Positions 10,014-19,172 of a stretch of 64,000 nucleotides of DNA are shown here, piece by piece. The stretch lies in NCBI RefSeq assembly GCF_900111895.1, contig NZ_FOKB01000004.1:186001-250000 (forward strand), given 5' to 3'. The stretch is from Pseudomonas simiae. Lineage in GTDB: Bacteria; Pseudomonadota; Gammaproteobacteria; Pseudomonadales; Pseudomonadaceae. The notes beneath the pieces are model-generated. The model was not told the DNA's origin and made no database searches. It saw only the letters and a program-made list of their open reading frames with translations. Made by a program: the position numbers and the translations under genes. Position 1 is the stretch's first letter. Each line of letters opens with the position of its first letter.

Positions 10014-10838
10014 TTATTGAGCAGCCAGAATAAACCGCTCGATGGCCTCTGCGGCACCGTCCTCGACATTACTACCGGTTACCACGCTGGCCTGACGCTT
10101 GACGGTTTCTTCAGCCTGGCCCATGGCAATCGACAACCCGGCCACCTGAAACATGGCAGGGTCATTACCGCCATCCCCTATGGCCGCGGTCTGCTCCATG
10201 GCGATGCCGAGGTGCGCCGCCAAGGTTTTCAAGGCCTCGCCCTTGTTGGCCAACATTGCAGTCACGTCCAGGTACACCGGCTGTGAACGCGACACCTGGG
10301 CCAACCCCTGCACCTTGGGCTGCAACTGCGCCTCTAGCTCCACCAGCAACTGCGTGTTGTTGCTGGCCGCGACAATCTTGTCCACACGGTCCAGATAGGG
10401 TTCAAAACTCTCCACCACGACCGGCCCGTAGCCCAGTCCCTCAGCCTCGCGCGGCTCCATCGGCCCTGCCGGGTCGCGGCGCAACCAGTCGCCGTCAGCA
10501 AACACCCAGACCTCCACCTCCGGCTCAGTCGAGAACAACGCCAACGTCACCAGCGCCGCCTCCGCCGGCAGATGGTGGGCAACCAGAATGCTGCCATCGG
10601 GATGGATCAGCGTACCGCCGTTAAAACCAGCGACGGGCACGTCGATGCCGAAGGTTTCGATCAAGTGCAGCATGGCCTTGGGCGGACGCCCGCTGGCCAG
10701 GCTGAAAAACACCCCGCTGTCACGCAAGGCACGCACCGCGTCGGCGGTGCGTTGGCTGAGGCTGTGATCCGGATGCAGCAACGTGCCGTCCACATCACTG
10801 AGGATAAAACGGATGGGATGGATCGCGGCATCACTCAT
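10014..10838 (-). CDS. Cof-type HAD-IIB sugar-phosphate phosphatase
   Basis: 274 residues. HAD motif I is DVDGTLL near residue 15; motif IV is GDGGNDPAMF near 217-226; the cap between them (about 85-190) is of the IIB type seen in Cof/YbhA-like enzymes, which hydrolyse a range of sugar phosphates and related metabolites. Its ATG overlaps the stop of zwf (ATGA), so it is the third gene of a gnd-zwf-HAD operon. A role in recycling or detoxifying pentose-phosphate intermediates is inference from that linkage. No residue essential to the family appears to be missing. Confidence 0.88.
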   Translation of the reverse strand: MSDAAIHPIRFILSDVDGTLLHPDHSLSQRTADAVRALRDSGVFFSLASGRPPKAMLHLIETFGIDVPVAGFNGGTLIHPDGSILVAHHLPAEAALVTLALFSTEPEVEVWVFADGDWLRRDPAGPMEPREAEGLGYGPVVVESFEPYLDRVDKIVAASNNTQLLVELEAQLQPKVQGLAQVSRSQPVYLDVTAMLANKGEALKTLAAHLGIAMEQTAAIGDGGNDPAMFQVAGLSIAMGQAEETVKRQASVVTGSNVEDGAAEAIERFILAAQ

Positions 10839-12358
10839 CCGAGGCTATGCCAGGTGCGGCCGTCACGGGCCAGCAAGGCGTCGGCGGCAGCCGGACCATC
10901 TTCACCGGCCTTGTAGGCCTGGATCCCATCGTCTTCCTTCCATGCATCAAGGAATGGCTGCACTGCACGCCAGCCGTTCTCGATGTTGTCTGCGCGCTGG
11001 AACAAGGTCTGGTCGCCGGTCATGCAGTCATAGATCAGGGTTTCATACCCCGTCGACGGCTGCATTTCGAAGAAGTCCTTGTAGGCAAAACCCAGCTGGA
11101 TGTTGGCCATGTCCAGGGTCGGCCCGGGCTTTTTCGCCAACAGGTCAAACCACATGCCTTCATTGGGCTGGATCTGGATCTTCAAATAGGTGGGCTTGAG
11201 CTCATCCACCTCAGTATCGCGAAATTGCGCGTAGGGCGCAGGCTTGAAGCAGATGACGATTTCGGTGTCGCGCACACTCATGCGCTTGCCGGTGCGCAGG
11301 TAGAACGGCACGCCGACCCAGCGCCAGTTGTCGATCATCACCTTGAGGGCGACGAAAGTTTCGGTGCTGCTGTCCGGGGCGACATTCGCCTCTTCGCGAT
11401 AGCCCGGCAGCGACTTGCCGCCGATTTCACCGGCGGTGTACTGCCCGCGCACCGAATTGGCCCGTGCATCTTCAAGCGACCAAGGGCGCACCGCGCCAAT
11501 CACCTTGGCCTTTTCACCCCGTACGGCATCGGCGCCGAAGGCAGCGGGAGGCTCCATGGCCACCATCGCCAGCAACTGGAACAGGTGGTTGGGCACCATG
11601 TCGCGCAGAGTGCCGGTCTTCTCGAAGAAATTGCCACGGGTTTCAACGCCGACGGTTTCAGCGGCGGTGATTTGCACATGGTCAATGTAATGGTTGTTCC
11701 AGAACGCTTCGAACAGCACGTTGGAGAAACGGCTGATGAGGATGTTCTGCACCGTTTCCTTGCCCAGGTAATGGTCGATGCGATAGATCTGCTTCTCGCT
11801 CATCACCTTGAGCAGGCTGGCGTTCAGCGCCTCAGCGGTGGCCAGGTCGGAGCCAAAGGGCTTCTCGATGACCACGCGGCGAAAGCCGTCTTCGGTTTCC
11901 GTGAGCAGGCCGGCGCTGCCCAGGCGCTGCACCACGTCGCTGAAGAAGCGCGGAGCAGTGGCCAGGTAGAACACCGCGTTGCCGGTCCCGCTGTCAGCGA
12001 TCTTCTTGCCGATGTCGGCATAGGTGCTGTCATCGAGGAAATCCCCCTCGACGTAGCTGATGCCCTTGGCCAATTGCGCCCACCGCTCAGGGTCCAGGGC
12101 GTTTTCACCACTTCCCTTGACCTTGCTCGCTGCTTCGGTGCGAATGAAGTCTTCGAGTTTCTTGGCGAAATCGGCGTCGCTGATGGCGTTGTGGTCAACG
12201 CCGACAATACGCAGGCCGTCGCCCAGCAGGCCATCACGACTGAGGTTGTACAGCGCCGGCATGAGCAGGCGCTTGACGAGGTCACCATGGGCACCAAACA
12301 GAAACAGCGTGGTGGGTGGAGCGGGTTCGGCCTTGGGTTTCTTGCCGTTGGCGGTCAT
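10835..12358 (-). CDS. zwf: Glucose-6-phosphate 1-dehydrogenase
   Basis: 507 residues, normal length. It oxidises glucose 6-phosphate to 6-phosphogluconolactone with NAD(P)+. The nucleotide-binding loop is [10 protein letters not shown] near 22-31, a variant of the more usual GASGDLAxR, and the substrate/catalytic signature RIDHYLGKE lies near 192-200. It overlaps gnd upstream (ATGA) and the HAD phosphatase downstream (ATGA). Pseudomonads usually carry a further zwf next to pgl and edd for the Entner-Doudoroff route; the gnd linkage here marks this one as the isozyme paired with the oxidative pentose phosphate pathway. Confidence 0.96.
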   Translation of the reverse strand: MTANGKKPKAEPAPPTTLFLFGAHGDLVKRLLMPALYNLSRDGLLGDGLRIVGVDHNAISDADFAKKLEDFIRTEAASKVKGSGENALDPERWAQLAKGISYVEGDFLDDSTYADIGKKIADSGTGNAVFYLATAPRFFSDVVQRLGSAGLLTETEDGFRRVVIEKPFGSDLATAEALNASLLKVMSEKQIYRIDHYLGKETVQNILISRFSNVLFEAFWNNHYIDHVQITAAETVGVETRGNFFEKTGTLRDMVPNHLFQLLAMVAMEPPAAFGADAVRGEKAKVIGAVRPWSLEDARANSVRGQYTAGEIGGKSLPGYREEANVAPDSSTETFVALKVMIDNWRWVGVPFYLRTGKRMSVRDTEIVICFKPAPYAQFRDTEVDELKPTYLKIQIQPNEGMWFDLLAKKPGPTLDMANIQLGFAYKDFFEMQPSTGYETLIYDCMTGDQTLFQRADNIENGWRAVQPFLDAWKEDDGIQAYKAGEDGPAAADALLARDGRTWHSLG

Positions 12359-13338
12359 TTTTTGGAAGTCTCCACATGACCACCAAAGCCGAAGCGCATG
12401 GCAGAAAGCATTTTGTCACCGTAGGTGCTCTGCTGACGCGAACGGAAGCGTGCGAACAGCGAGGTGGACAGCACCGGCACCGGCACGGCTTGCTCCATGG
12501 CCGCTTCGATGGTCCAGCGGCCTTCGCCACTGTCGGCAACCGAGCCGGAATAGCCGTCGAGTTTCGGGTCGGTGGCCAAGGCGTCAGCGGTCAGGTCCAG
12601 CAGCCAGGAAGACACTACGCTGCCACGGCGCCAGACTTCAGCGATATCGGCCACATTCAGGTCGAAGCGCTGGTCTTCGGGCAGGTTTTCCGAGTTCTTG
12701 GTCTTGAGAATGTCAAAGCCTTCGGCGAACGCCTGCATCATGCCGTACTCGATGCCGTTGTGGATCATCTTGACGAAGTGCCCGGAACCCGCAGGGCCTG
12801 CGTGGATATAGCCTTGCTCGGCGCGCGGGTCAGCGCTGTCTGAGCGATCCTTGGTGCGCGGGATGTTGCCCAGGCCAGGGGCCAGACTCTTGAAGATAGG
12901 ATCGAGGCGCTGCACGGTCTCGGCGTCGCCACCGATCATCATGCAGTAACCACGCTCCAGGCCCCAGACGCCGCCGGACGTGCCGACGTCGACATAGTGC
13001 AAGCCTTTTTCCGCCAGCGCCTTGGCCCGACGGACGTCGTCCTTATAGTTGGTGTTGCCGCCGTCGATGATTGCATCACCGTCTTCCAGCAGCGTACTCA
13101 ATTCGTTGATGGTGTCTTCGGTCGGTGCGCCGGCTGGCAGCATCACCCACACGGTGCGCGGCTTCTGCAGCCCGGCAACCAGGGCCTTGAGATCGGCAAC
13201 GCCGGTAGCGCCCTCTTCGCTCAGGCCTTTTACAAATGCTTCGTTACGGTCGTAAACAACGGTGGTATGCCCATTGAGCATCAGGCGCCGTGCAATATTC
13301 CCGCCCATGCGGCCTAGTCCGATAATCCCCAGTTGCAT
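12355..13338 (-). CDS. gnd: 6-phosphogluconate dehydrogenase (decarboxylating), short form
   Basis: 327 residues, the length of the short class of 6PGDH rather than the roughly 470-residue classical form. The N-terminal Rossmann motif is [12 protein letters not shown] (7-18). The substrate region contains [21 protein letters not shown] and the catalytic Lys in [17 protein letters not shown]. The enzyme converts 6-phosphogluconate to ribulose 5-phosphate and CO2. Short-form enzymes are often NAD-preferring; I cannot settle the cofactor here. It leads the gnd-zwf-HAD operon; 270 bases separate it from the next divergent gene. Confidence 0.94.
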   Translation of the reverse strand: MQLGIIGLGRMGGNIARRLMLNGHTTVVYDRNEAFVKGLSEEGATGVADLKALVAGLQKPRTVWVMLPAGAPTEDTINELSTLLEDGDAIIDGGNTNYKDDVRRAKALAEKGLHYVDVGTSGGVWGLERGYCMMIGGDAETVQRLDPIFKSLAPGLGNIPRTKDRSDSADPRAEQGYIHAGPAGSGHFVKMIHNGIEYGMMQAFAEGFDILKTKNSENLPEDQRFDLNVADIAEVWRRGSVVSSWLLDLTADALATDPKLDGYSGSVADSGEGRWTIEAAMEQAVPVPVLSTSLFARFRSRQQSTYGDKMLSAMRFGFGGHVETSKK

Positions 13339-13608
13339 GTGCTGATGCTCCTAACTACTAAAAAATGTGTGACATAGTTTATAGCGCAATGAGGCTAATG
13401 AGGGTTAGTCCAGCGCGGATACCTGTAGTTTCATGGAAAAAAGTTGCCATCGTTTCACCATCACGGCACAAAAAGTCACAGGACCATCAAAAATAAAAAA
13501 GTTCCATTGCCCGCAAAAAGAATTCAGAATTAGCCTCGACTGCTGCCGAGAACCTCGACTCAAGCGTTCTGGCACACCGCGACATACCGGCTATTTGCGA
13601 GGTAAGCA

Positions 13609-13788
13609 ATGAGCACTGCACAGATGAATCGTCCGCCACAGACCCTCTATGTCACCATTCGACGTGATGAGTTGCGCCAGTTGAAAGACGAACGCGAACA
13701 GCTGCAGCAGGAAGTCATGCGCCTGCGTTCGCACATCATCCAAGCCCAGTTGGACCAGCCCGCCGGCGTCCAGCCCGCACTCTGCTGA
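13609..13788 (+). CDS. 59-residue coiled-coil protein
   Basis: A short gene with GAGG 6 bases before its ATG. The protein starts with about 18 residues including QTLYVTIRRDEL and continues in a charged amphipathic helix (about 20-49, many Glu, Gln, Arg and Leu at heptad spacing) that should form a coiled coil, ending ALC. No signal peptide. I recognise it only as a small conserved Pseudomonas protein; function unknown. It is divergent from gnd and 161 bases upstream of the phosphoethanolamine transferase gene. Confidence 0.7.
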   Translation: MSTAQMNRPPQTLYVTIRRDELRQLKDEREQLQQEVMRLRSHIIQAQLDQPAGVQPALC

Positions 13789-13949
13789 GTCTTGCGATCA
13801 CTTTGTAAGATAACAGCTACAAAAATCTCACAAAGTTTTCACATACCCCTCCCGATACTCCCGCCCGAAGGGCCGCCCCATGCAAGGGTGGCCTCTGTTG
13901 CGCGCGCCCCTGCGCGTCAACTGAAAAAATTATCGGGTTGGAGCGCTGG

Positions 13950-15701
13950 ATGGCGATGTTCAAACGCAGCACTACGTCTGCGAAAGGCTTTGATTGGGCC
14001 GGTCTTGGTTGGCTGTTTCTGTTCTTCTGGTACTTCTCGGGTATTACCCAACTGCTGATCCAACTGACCGGAACCTCCGGTTTCAGTGGCTTTCGCCAAG
14101 CCTTCTTTATGAGCGCGCTGTGGCTGGCGCCCATGTTGCTGTTCCCCCGCCGTACACGTCTGCTCGCCGCGTTGATCGGCGTCGTGCTGTGGGCTTGCTC
14201 CATGGCCAGCCTGGGTTATTTCTTCATCTACCAGCAGGAATTTTCCCAAAGCGTCATCTTCATCATGTTCGAGTCGAACATTTCGGAAGCCGGTGAATAC
14301 GCCACCCAGTATTTTGCCTGGTGGATCGTGCTGGCGTTCATCGCTCATACCGCCTTCGCCGTGTTCCTCTGGACCCGTTTGCGCCCGGTCTATCTGCCTC
14401 GCGGTCAGTCGATGCTCGCCGCGGCCGCCATTGTGCTGGCTGTGGTGGGTTATCCGCTGGTCAAGCAGATCGCCACCAGCGATAACATGGAACAGGCTAT
14501 TGATCGCTTCGAAACCCGCATCGAGCCTGCCGTGCCATGGCAGATGATTGTTGCCTATCGCCGCTACACCGAACAGCTGGACAACATGCAAGGCATGCTG
14601 ACCAGCGCCAGCCAGATCCCGCCCCTGAAAAACCTCAAGGACAGCATGGCTGGCCAGCCGTCAACGTTGGTATTGGTGATCGGCGAATCCACCAACCGCC
14701 AGCGCATGAGCCTCTACGGCTACCCACGCAACACCACGCCCGAACTGGACAAGCTGCGTGATCAACTGGCAGTGTTCGATAACGTCATCACACCGCGCCC
14801 CTACACCATCGAAGCACTGCAACAGGTGCTGACCTTTGCCGACGAAGAAAATCCGGACCTGTACCTCAAGACACCGTCGATTGTCAGCGTGATGAAGCAG
14901 GCCGGCTACAAGACCTACTGGATCACCAACCAGCAAACCATGACCAAACGCAACACCATGCTCACAACCTTTTCCGAACAGGCCGACGAGCAGGTGTACC
15001 TGAACAACAACCGCAACCAGAACGCTCGCCAGTACGACGGTGACGTGCTTGCCCCCTTCTCCAAGGCGCTGGCCGACCCCGCCGAACGCAAGTTCATCGT
15101 GGTGCACCTCTTGGGCACCCACATGAGCTACCAGTACCGCTATCCGCCGACCTTCGACAAATTCACCGATCGCCAAGGCGTACCGGAGGGCGTCAGCGAT
15201 GCGCAGTTGCCGACCTATAACAGCTACGACAATGCCGTGCTGTACAACGACTTTGTGGTGTCGAGCCTGATCAAGGACTACGCCAAGACCGACCCCAATG
15301 GCTTCCTGTTGTACCTGTCGGACCATGGCGAAGACGTTTTCGACTCCGCCGGCCACACCACCTTGGGGCGCAACGAAGGCAAGCCGACGGCGCCGATGTA
15401 CACCATCCCGTTCATGGCCTACGCCTCCCCCAAATGGCGCGAAAGCCACGACTGGAGTTTCGCCGGCGACCTGCAACGCCCGTACAGCAGCTCCCAACTG
15501 ATCCACACCTGGGCGGACCTGGCGGGCCTGAGTTTCGATGAATGGGACCGCAGCAAGAGCCTGGTCAGCGACAGCTTCACGCCTCGCCCCTTGATGATCG
15601 GCAACCCCTACGAGCGTCAGCAGAAAGGCCTGATCGACTTCAGCCTGATCAAGCCGAAAAAGCGCACCACCGACGTGGTGCTACAAGAGCCCTTGCAATA
15701 G
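13950..15701 (+). CDS. cptA: Phosphoethanolamine transferase, CptA/EptA type
   Basis: 583 residues from the ATG at 13950 (GGAG 5 bases upstream; a TTG 12 bases earlier is less likely). About five membrane helices fill residues 15-185; a periplasmic alkaline-phosphatase-like domain (about 230-560) follows, with VIGESTNRQRMSLYGY, PRNTTPELDKL, HLLGTHMSY and LSDHGEDV supplying the metal- and substrate-binding residues. The family transfers phosphoethanolamine from phosphatidylethanolamine to lipid A or core heptose, changing outer-membrane charge. CptA is the best fit by sequence; EptA-type activity on lipid A cannot be excluded. The next gene starts 111 bases later behind a Fur box. Confidence 0.87.
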   Translation: MAMFKRSTTSAKGFDWAGLGWLFLFFWYFSGITQLLIQLTGTSGFSGFRQAFFMSALWLAPMLLFPRRTRLLAALIGVVLWACSMASLGYFFIYQQEFSQSVIFIMFESNISEAGEYATQYFAWWIVLAFIAHTAFAVFLWTRLRPVYLPRGQSMLAAAAIVLAVVGYPLVKQIATSDNMEQAIDRFETRIEPAVPWQMIVAYRRYTEQLDNMQGMLTSASQIPPLKNLKDSMAGQPSTLVLVIGESTNRQRMSLYGYPRNTTPELDKLRDQLAVFDNVITPRPYTIEALQQVLTFADEENPDLYLKTPSIVSVMKQAGYKTYWITNQQTMTKRNTMLTTFSEQADEQVYLNNNRNQNARQYDGDVLAPFSKALADPAERKFIVVHLLGTHMSYQYRYPPTFDKFTDRQGVPEGVSDAQLPTYNSYDNAVLYNDFVVSSLIKDYAKTDPNGFLLYLSDHGEDVFDSAGHTTLGRNEGKPTAPMYTIPFMAYASPKWRESHDWSFAGDLQRPYSSSQLIHTWADLAGLSFDEWDRSKSLVSDSFTPRPLMIGNPYERQQKGLIDFSLIKPKKRTTDVVLQEPLQ

Positions 15702-15704
15702 AAA

Positions 15705-15721
15705 GATAACAATCATTCTCG
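15705..15721 (+). promoter_or_regulatory. Fur box upstream of the siderophore receptor
   Basis: GATAACAATCATTCTCG, close to the 3' half of the Fur consensus (AATCATTCTC matches 9 of 10), lies 92 bases before the receptor start and directly after the cptA stop. It predicts iron-repressed expression of the receptor. Confidence 0.75.
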
Positions 15722-15812
15722 TTTAACCCTAAAGTTCCGCGCCTCCTTTCGTCTTTGAGCCAAGGCCTTCTTTTACTGAGAAGGCTGCAAAGACGACAAG
15801 GAGTCTTCCGCG

Positions 15813-18041
15813 ATGTTCGCGCCCTTTACGCGTTCCATGACCTTCACCCTCGGCCTGTTCACTGTGGTAGCAAGCCCGGATCTGCTGGCTGAAACCGACC
15901 CCGAAAACAACGCCCTCGAACTCGGTGCCACCAGTATCACCGCCGAAGGCCTGGGTGCCACCACCGAGCACACCGGGGCCTACACCACCGGTTCCATGAG
16001 CACCGCCACCCGCCTGAACCTGTCGGTCAAAGACACCCCGCAATCCATCTCGGTGATCACTCGCCAGCAGATGGATGATTTCAATCTCAATACATTGACC
16101 GATGCGCTGCGCCAGACCACCGGGGTGACCGTCCAACACCTGGATTCGGACCGCGCCGGCTACTCATCGCGCGGTTACTCCATCAACAATTTCCAGGTGG
16201 ATGGCATGCTCAATACATTCGGGCGCATGAAGTCAGACGCCGACACCATCATCTACGACCGTATCGAAGTGGTACGCGGTGCGACCGGCCTGACTACCGG
16301 CGCAGGCGATCCCTCGGCCACGGTCAACATGATCCGCAAACGCCCGACGTCACAGTGGCAAGCCAAAGCCGGCGTCAGCGGCGCCAGCCATGACAACTAC
16401 TACAGCTACCTGGATGTGGGCGGCCCGCTGGCATTTGACGGGCGCCTGCGCGGACGTACCGTGATGGCTTACCGCGACAGCCAATCCTTTCGCGACAACT
16501 ACGCTCTGCAAAGGGAAGTCGGCTACGGCATTCTTGAGGCCGACCTGACAGACGATACCGTGGTAGCCGTAGGCTTCGATTATCAGAACAAGCATGTTCA
16601 GGGCACCTCATGGGGCACACTGCCCTACTGGAACAGCGATGGCGGCAAGGCCCGCTTGTCACGCTCCGCCAATATGGCCACCGACTGGAGCTCCTGGCCG
16701 CTGAAGGACAAGACCACCTTTGCCTCCCTGGACCACAAACTGTCCGAGGACTGGCGCCTGAAAGCCGCCTACACCCACCGACAGAGCGATACCGACGGCA
16801 AGGTCTATTACGGCGGCGCGGGCTTCCCGAATCCGGACGGCAGCGGCATGACCGCCTGGACCAACCAGATGGTCGGCACGTCGAAAATGGATGCCGTGGA
16901 CTTCAACCTCGCCGGCACCTACACACTGCTGGGGCGCGAGCATGAATTGATGGTGGGGTATGGGGAGTCGGAGCAGCGGGATTCCTCGCCCTACCAGCGT
17001 TACAGCACACCCGAAGGCTACGAAACCATCCCTGATTGGCAAGATATGGGCGGTATCGTCAAGTTCCCCGACCGTACCACTGGGCTCAAGGGCCCACACT
17101 CAAGCAAACAACAAAAAGCCGGGTATCTGGCCACTCGACTGAGCCTGACCGACAGGCTTCACGCGGTACTGGGCAGCCGGTATGGCAGCTGGGAAATCGA
17201 AAGCACCCCTGTTGACTATGACGCCAATAACCAGCGTATCCCCGAACCCAAAACCCGCCAGACCCACAACGACATGTGGACGCCCTACGCCGGGCTACTC
17301 TACGACCTGACACCGCAATACACGGTGTATGCCAGCTACACCGATATCTTCAACCCGCAGGACGAACGCGACGCCAGCAAGAAATACCTGGAACCGGTGG
17401 TGGGCAGCAACTACGAAATCGGCCTCAAGGGCAGCCTGCTGAACGAGCGGTTGAACCTGGCCACCGCGTACTTCTGGAGCACCCAGGATAACGTGGCCGA
17501 ACTCGACAACGCCGCGCCACCCGACCCGGTGACCCGCGAGCAGTTCTATAAATCCGGTGGTAAAGGCAACAAGGTGCAGGGCTTTGAAGTCGAGGTGTCA
17601 GGCGAAGTGATGCCCGACTGGAATCTCACCGCAGGCTACACGTACACCCACTCGGTCAACGGCGATAAGCAACGCAACAACACCGATCAGCCGATGAACC
17701 TGCTGAAGATGTCGACAGCCTATCGCCTGCCGGGTGAATGGCGAGGGTTGACGGTAGGTGGCGCGGTCAATTGGCAGAGCGAGTTCTACAAATTTGCCGG
17801 GCGTCCAACGGGTGGCCGGAACCAGGACGGCGACCTCATCACGACTCCGACCAAGATCACCCAGCAGGCCTACACCGTGGTCAACCTGATGTCGCGCTAC
17901 CAGTTTGACGAACATGTTTCGGCATCCATTAACGTCAACAATCTATTTGATAAAAAATATTACGAACGTGTCGGTTTTTACAATGGCGTGTATTGGGGTG
18001 ACCCTCGTTCGATCACTCTGGCATTGGACTGGAAGCTGTAA
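15813..18041 (+). CDS. TonB-dependent siderophore receptor
   Basis: 742 residues with a signal peptide (about 1-27, ending LLA-E). A plug domain (about 65-175) contains TGSMSTATRL, the TonB-box-proximal segment, and VKDTPQSISVITRQQM, typical of FpvA/FhuE-type receptors. A 22-strand barrel (about 190-742) ends in the outer-membrane C-terminal signature LALDWKL. There is no N-terminal signalling (STN) domain, so it should transport but not activate an ECF sigma factor. It imports a ferric siderophore; which one cannot be read from the sequence, though xenosiderophore or hydroxamate types are likely for this subfamily. A Fur box precedes it and an intrinsic terminator follows. Confidence 0.93.
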   Translation: MFAPFTRSMTFTLGLFTVVASPDLLAETDPENNALELGATSITAEGLGATTEHTGAYTTGSMSTATRLNLSVKDTPQSISVITRQQMDDFNLNTLTDALRQTTGVTVQHLDSDRAGYSSRGYSINNFQVDGMLNTFGRMKSDADTIIYDRIEVVRGATGLTTGAGDPSATVNMIRKRPTSQWQAKAGVSGASHDNYYSYLDVGGPLAFDGRLRGRTVMAYRDSQSFRDNYALQREVGYGILEADLTDDTVVAVGFDYQNKHVQGTSWGTLPYWNSDGGKARLSRSANMATDWSSWPLKDKTTFASLDHKLSEDWRLKAAYTHRQSDTDGKVYYGGAGFPNPDGSGMTAWTNQMVGTSKMDAVDFNLAGTYTLLGREHELMVGYGESEQRDSSPYQRYSTPEGYETIPDWQDMGGIVKFPDRTTGLKGPHSSKQQKAGYLATRLSLTDRLHAVLGSRYGSWEIESTPVDYDANNQRIPEPKTRQTHNDMWTPYAGLLYDLTPQYTVYASYTDIFNPQDERDASKKYLEPVVGSNYEIGLKGSLLNERLNLATAYFWSTQDNVAELDNAAPPDPVTREQFYKSGGKGNKVQGFEVEVSGEVMPDWNLTAGYTYTHSVNGDKQRNNTDQPMNLLKMSTAYRLPGEWRGLTVGGAVNWQSEFYKFAGRPTGGRNQDGDLITTPTKITQQAYTVVNLMSRYQFDEHVSASINVNNLFDKKYYERVGFYNGVYWGDPRSITLALDWKL

Positions 18042-18053
18042 GATCTTTTAACC

Positions 18054-18088
18054 CGAAGTTAACGAAATTGTTAACTTCGCGGTTTTTT
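18054..18088 (+). terminator. Intrinsic terminator after the siderophore receptor
   Basis: CGAAGTTAAC (18054-18063), loop GAAATT, GTTAACTTCG (18070-18079), then CGG and six T. Confidence 0.85.
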
Positions 18089-18186
18089 CCGAGTTAATTC
18101 CTACTTAATAAACTCACCTCAAACTCGCCCCATGAATCTGATCAAGGACAGAGCGGATACCGATCACTCTTAATGGGAATACTGCC

Positions 18187-18408
18187 ATGAAACTCTCGAC
18201 CCTGGTGCTTGCCAGCCTGATGACCCTGACCTCCGCCGCCGCCTTCGCCGAAGGTGGTTCCGAGCGCTCGAAGGAGTTCTACAACAACTTCACGTTCATG
18301 CAGCAAAAGACTCACGGCACTGCAGAACAAACCGCGCAGGCTGATGGGAAGAACGTGAAGAAAGAGGCAGCCGGTCAATCTACCGCCGAGGAACTACCGA
18401 ACACTTGA
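18187..18408 (+). CDS. Small secreted protein of unknown function
   Basis: 73 residues with a clear signal peptide (about 1-21, ending AFA-E). The roughly 52-residue mature part is hydrophilic, with GSERSKEFYNNFTFMQQKTHG followed by a Gln/Ala/Lys-rich tail and no Cys. I do not recognise the family with certainty; similar small periplasmic proteins are found in fluorescent pseudomonads. A GGGAA ribosome-binding site and its own flanking terminators suggest a single-gene unit. Confidence 0.7.
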   Translation: MKLSTLVLASLMTLTSAAAFAEGGSERSKEFYNNFTFMQQKTHGTAEQTAQADGKNVKKEAAGQSTAEELPNT

Positions 18409-18467
18409 TTCAACTGCGTTAACCGCACGGCCCTTTACCATCCTGCTCCTATGGCTAAGGTGAACTT

Positions 18468-18497
18468 GGCGCCATTTAATTAATGGCGCCTTTTTTT
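18468..18497 (+). terminator. Intrinsic terminator after the small secreted protein
   Basis: GGCGCCATT (18468-18476), loop TAATT, AATGGCGCC (18482-18490), then seven T; a 9-bp perfect stem. Confidence 0.92.
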
Positions 18498-18509
18498 GCC
18501 TGTGATTGA

Positions 18510-19001
18510 TTAAAGCGGTTTGCTCCAGAACAACATGCGCCCGTGGGCTGGATCAAATATCGAGTCATCAAAACCGAACTTGCGATAGGCCGACTGAGCC
18601 ACCGCATTGCCCTCCAGCACCTCCAGGGTGATTTTGCAGCAGCCCCGCTGACGGGCGATTTCCTCGACCTTCAACAGCATTTTCTGGCTCAACCCCAGCC
18701 CCCGAAACGCATCCATCACAACCACGTCATGGACATTGACCAGCGGACGGCAGGCAAATGTGGAAAACCCTTCAAAACAATTCACCAGACCTGCCGGCTC
18801 CCCTCCCACAAACGCCAGCACGCTGAAGGCATGAGGTCGCTTGGCCAGCTCGCCCGGCAACTGCTCCAGAAGATCGGCAGGCAGGCTGTGGCCACCGCCC
18901 ATCGGGTCCTCGGCGTAATGGTTGAGCACGCGGCCAATGGCTTGCGCATGCACGGGATTGGTATAGCTGGCTTGCAGCACCAGGATATCTGGGGTGTCCA
19001 T
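18510..19001 (-). CDS. GNAT-family N-acetyltransferase
   Basis: 163 residues from the ATG at 19001, preceded by GAGGA at a 5-base spacing; a TTG four codons earlier is less likely. The GNAT fold is seen in the acetyl-CoA motif V(V)VMDAFRGLGLSQKML (about 95-111, pattern RGxGLSxxL) and the following helix-strand with GCCKITLEVLEGNAVAQSAYRKFGF. The substrate is unknown. It is a single gene between the small secreted protein's terminator and the ZapE-like gene. Confidence 0.87.
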   Translation of the reverse strand: MDTPDILVLQASYTNPVHAQAIGRVLNHYAEDPMGGGHSLPADLLEQLPGELAKRPHAFSVLAFVGGEPAGLVNCFEGFSTFACRPLVNVHDVVVMDAFRGLGLSQKMLLKVEEIARQRGCCKITLEVLEGNAVAQSAYRKFGFDDSIFDPAHGRMLFWSKPL

Positions 19002-19172
19002 TTCCGTCCTCAATCACGACTACAAGGGAATCGGCTCCCTATAGGGGCACGATTGTAAGCGTGGAGCCGGACACAGATGAAGGAGATTAACTACAAAAAT
19101 GCGCATGAAAGCGCCAAGGCTGTGCCGTTGAAAGCCGACAATCAGCCGATTCCTGTGTTTTTTCACACGCCC

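Noticed and set aside
10847..12379. Open frame of about 510 codons opposite zwf
   Set aside because: Shadow of zwf; composition is that of a reverse-strand reading and no domain is visible.
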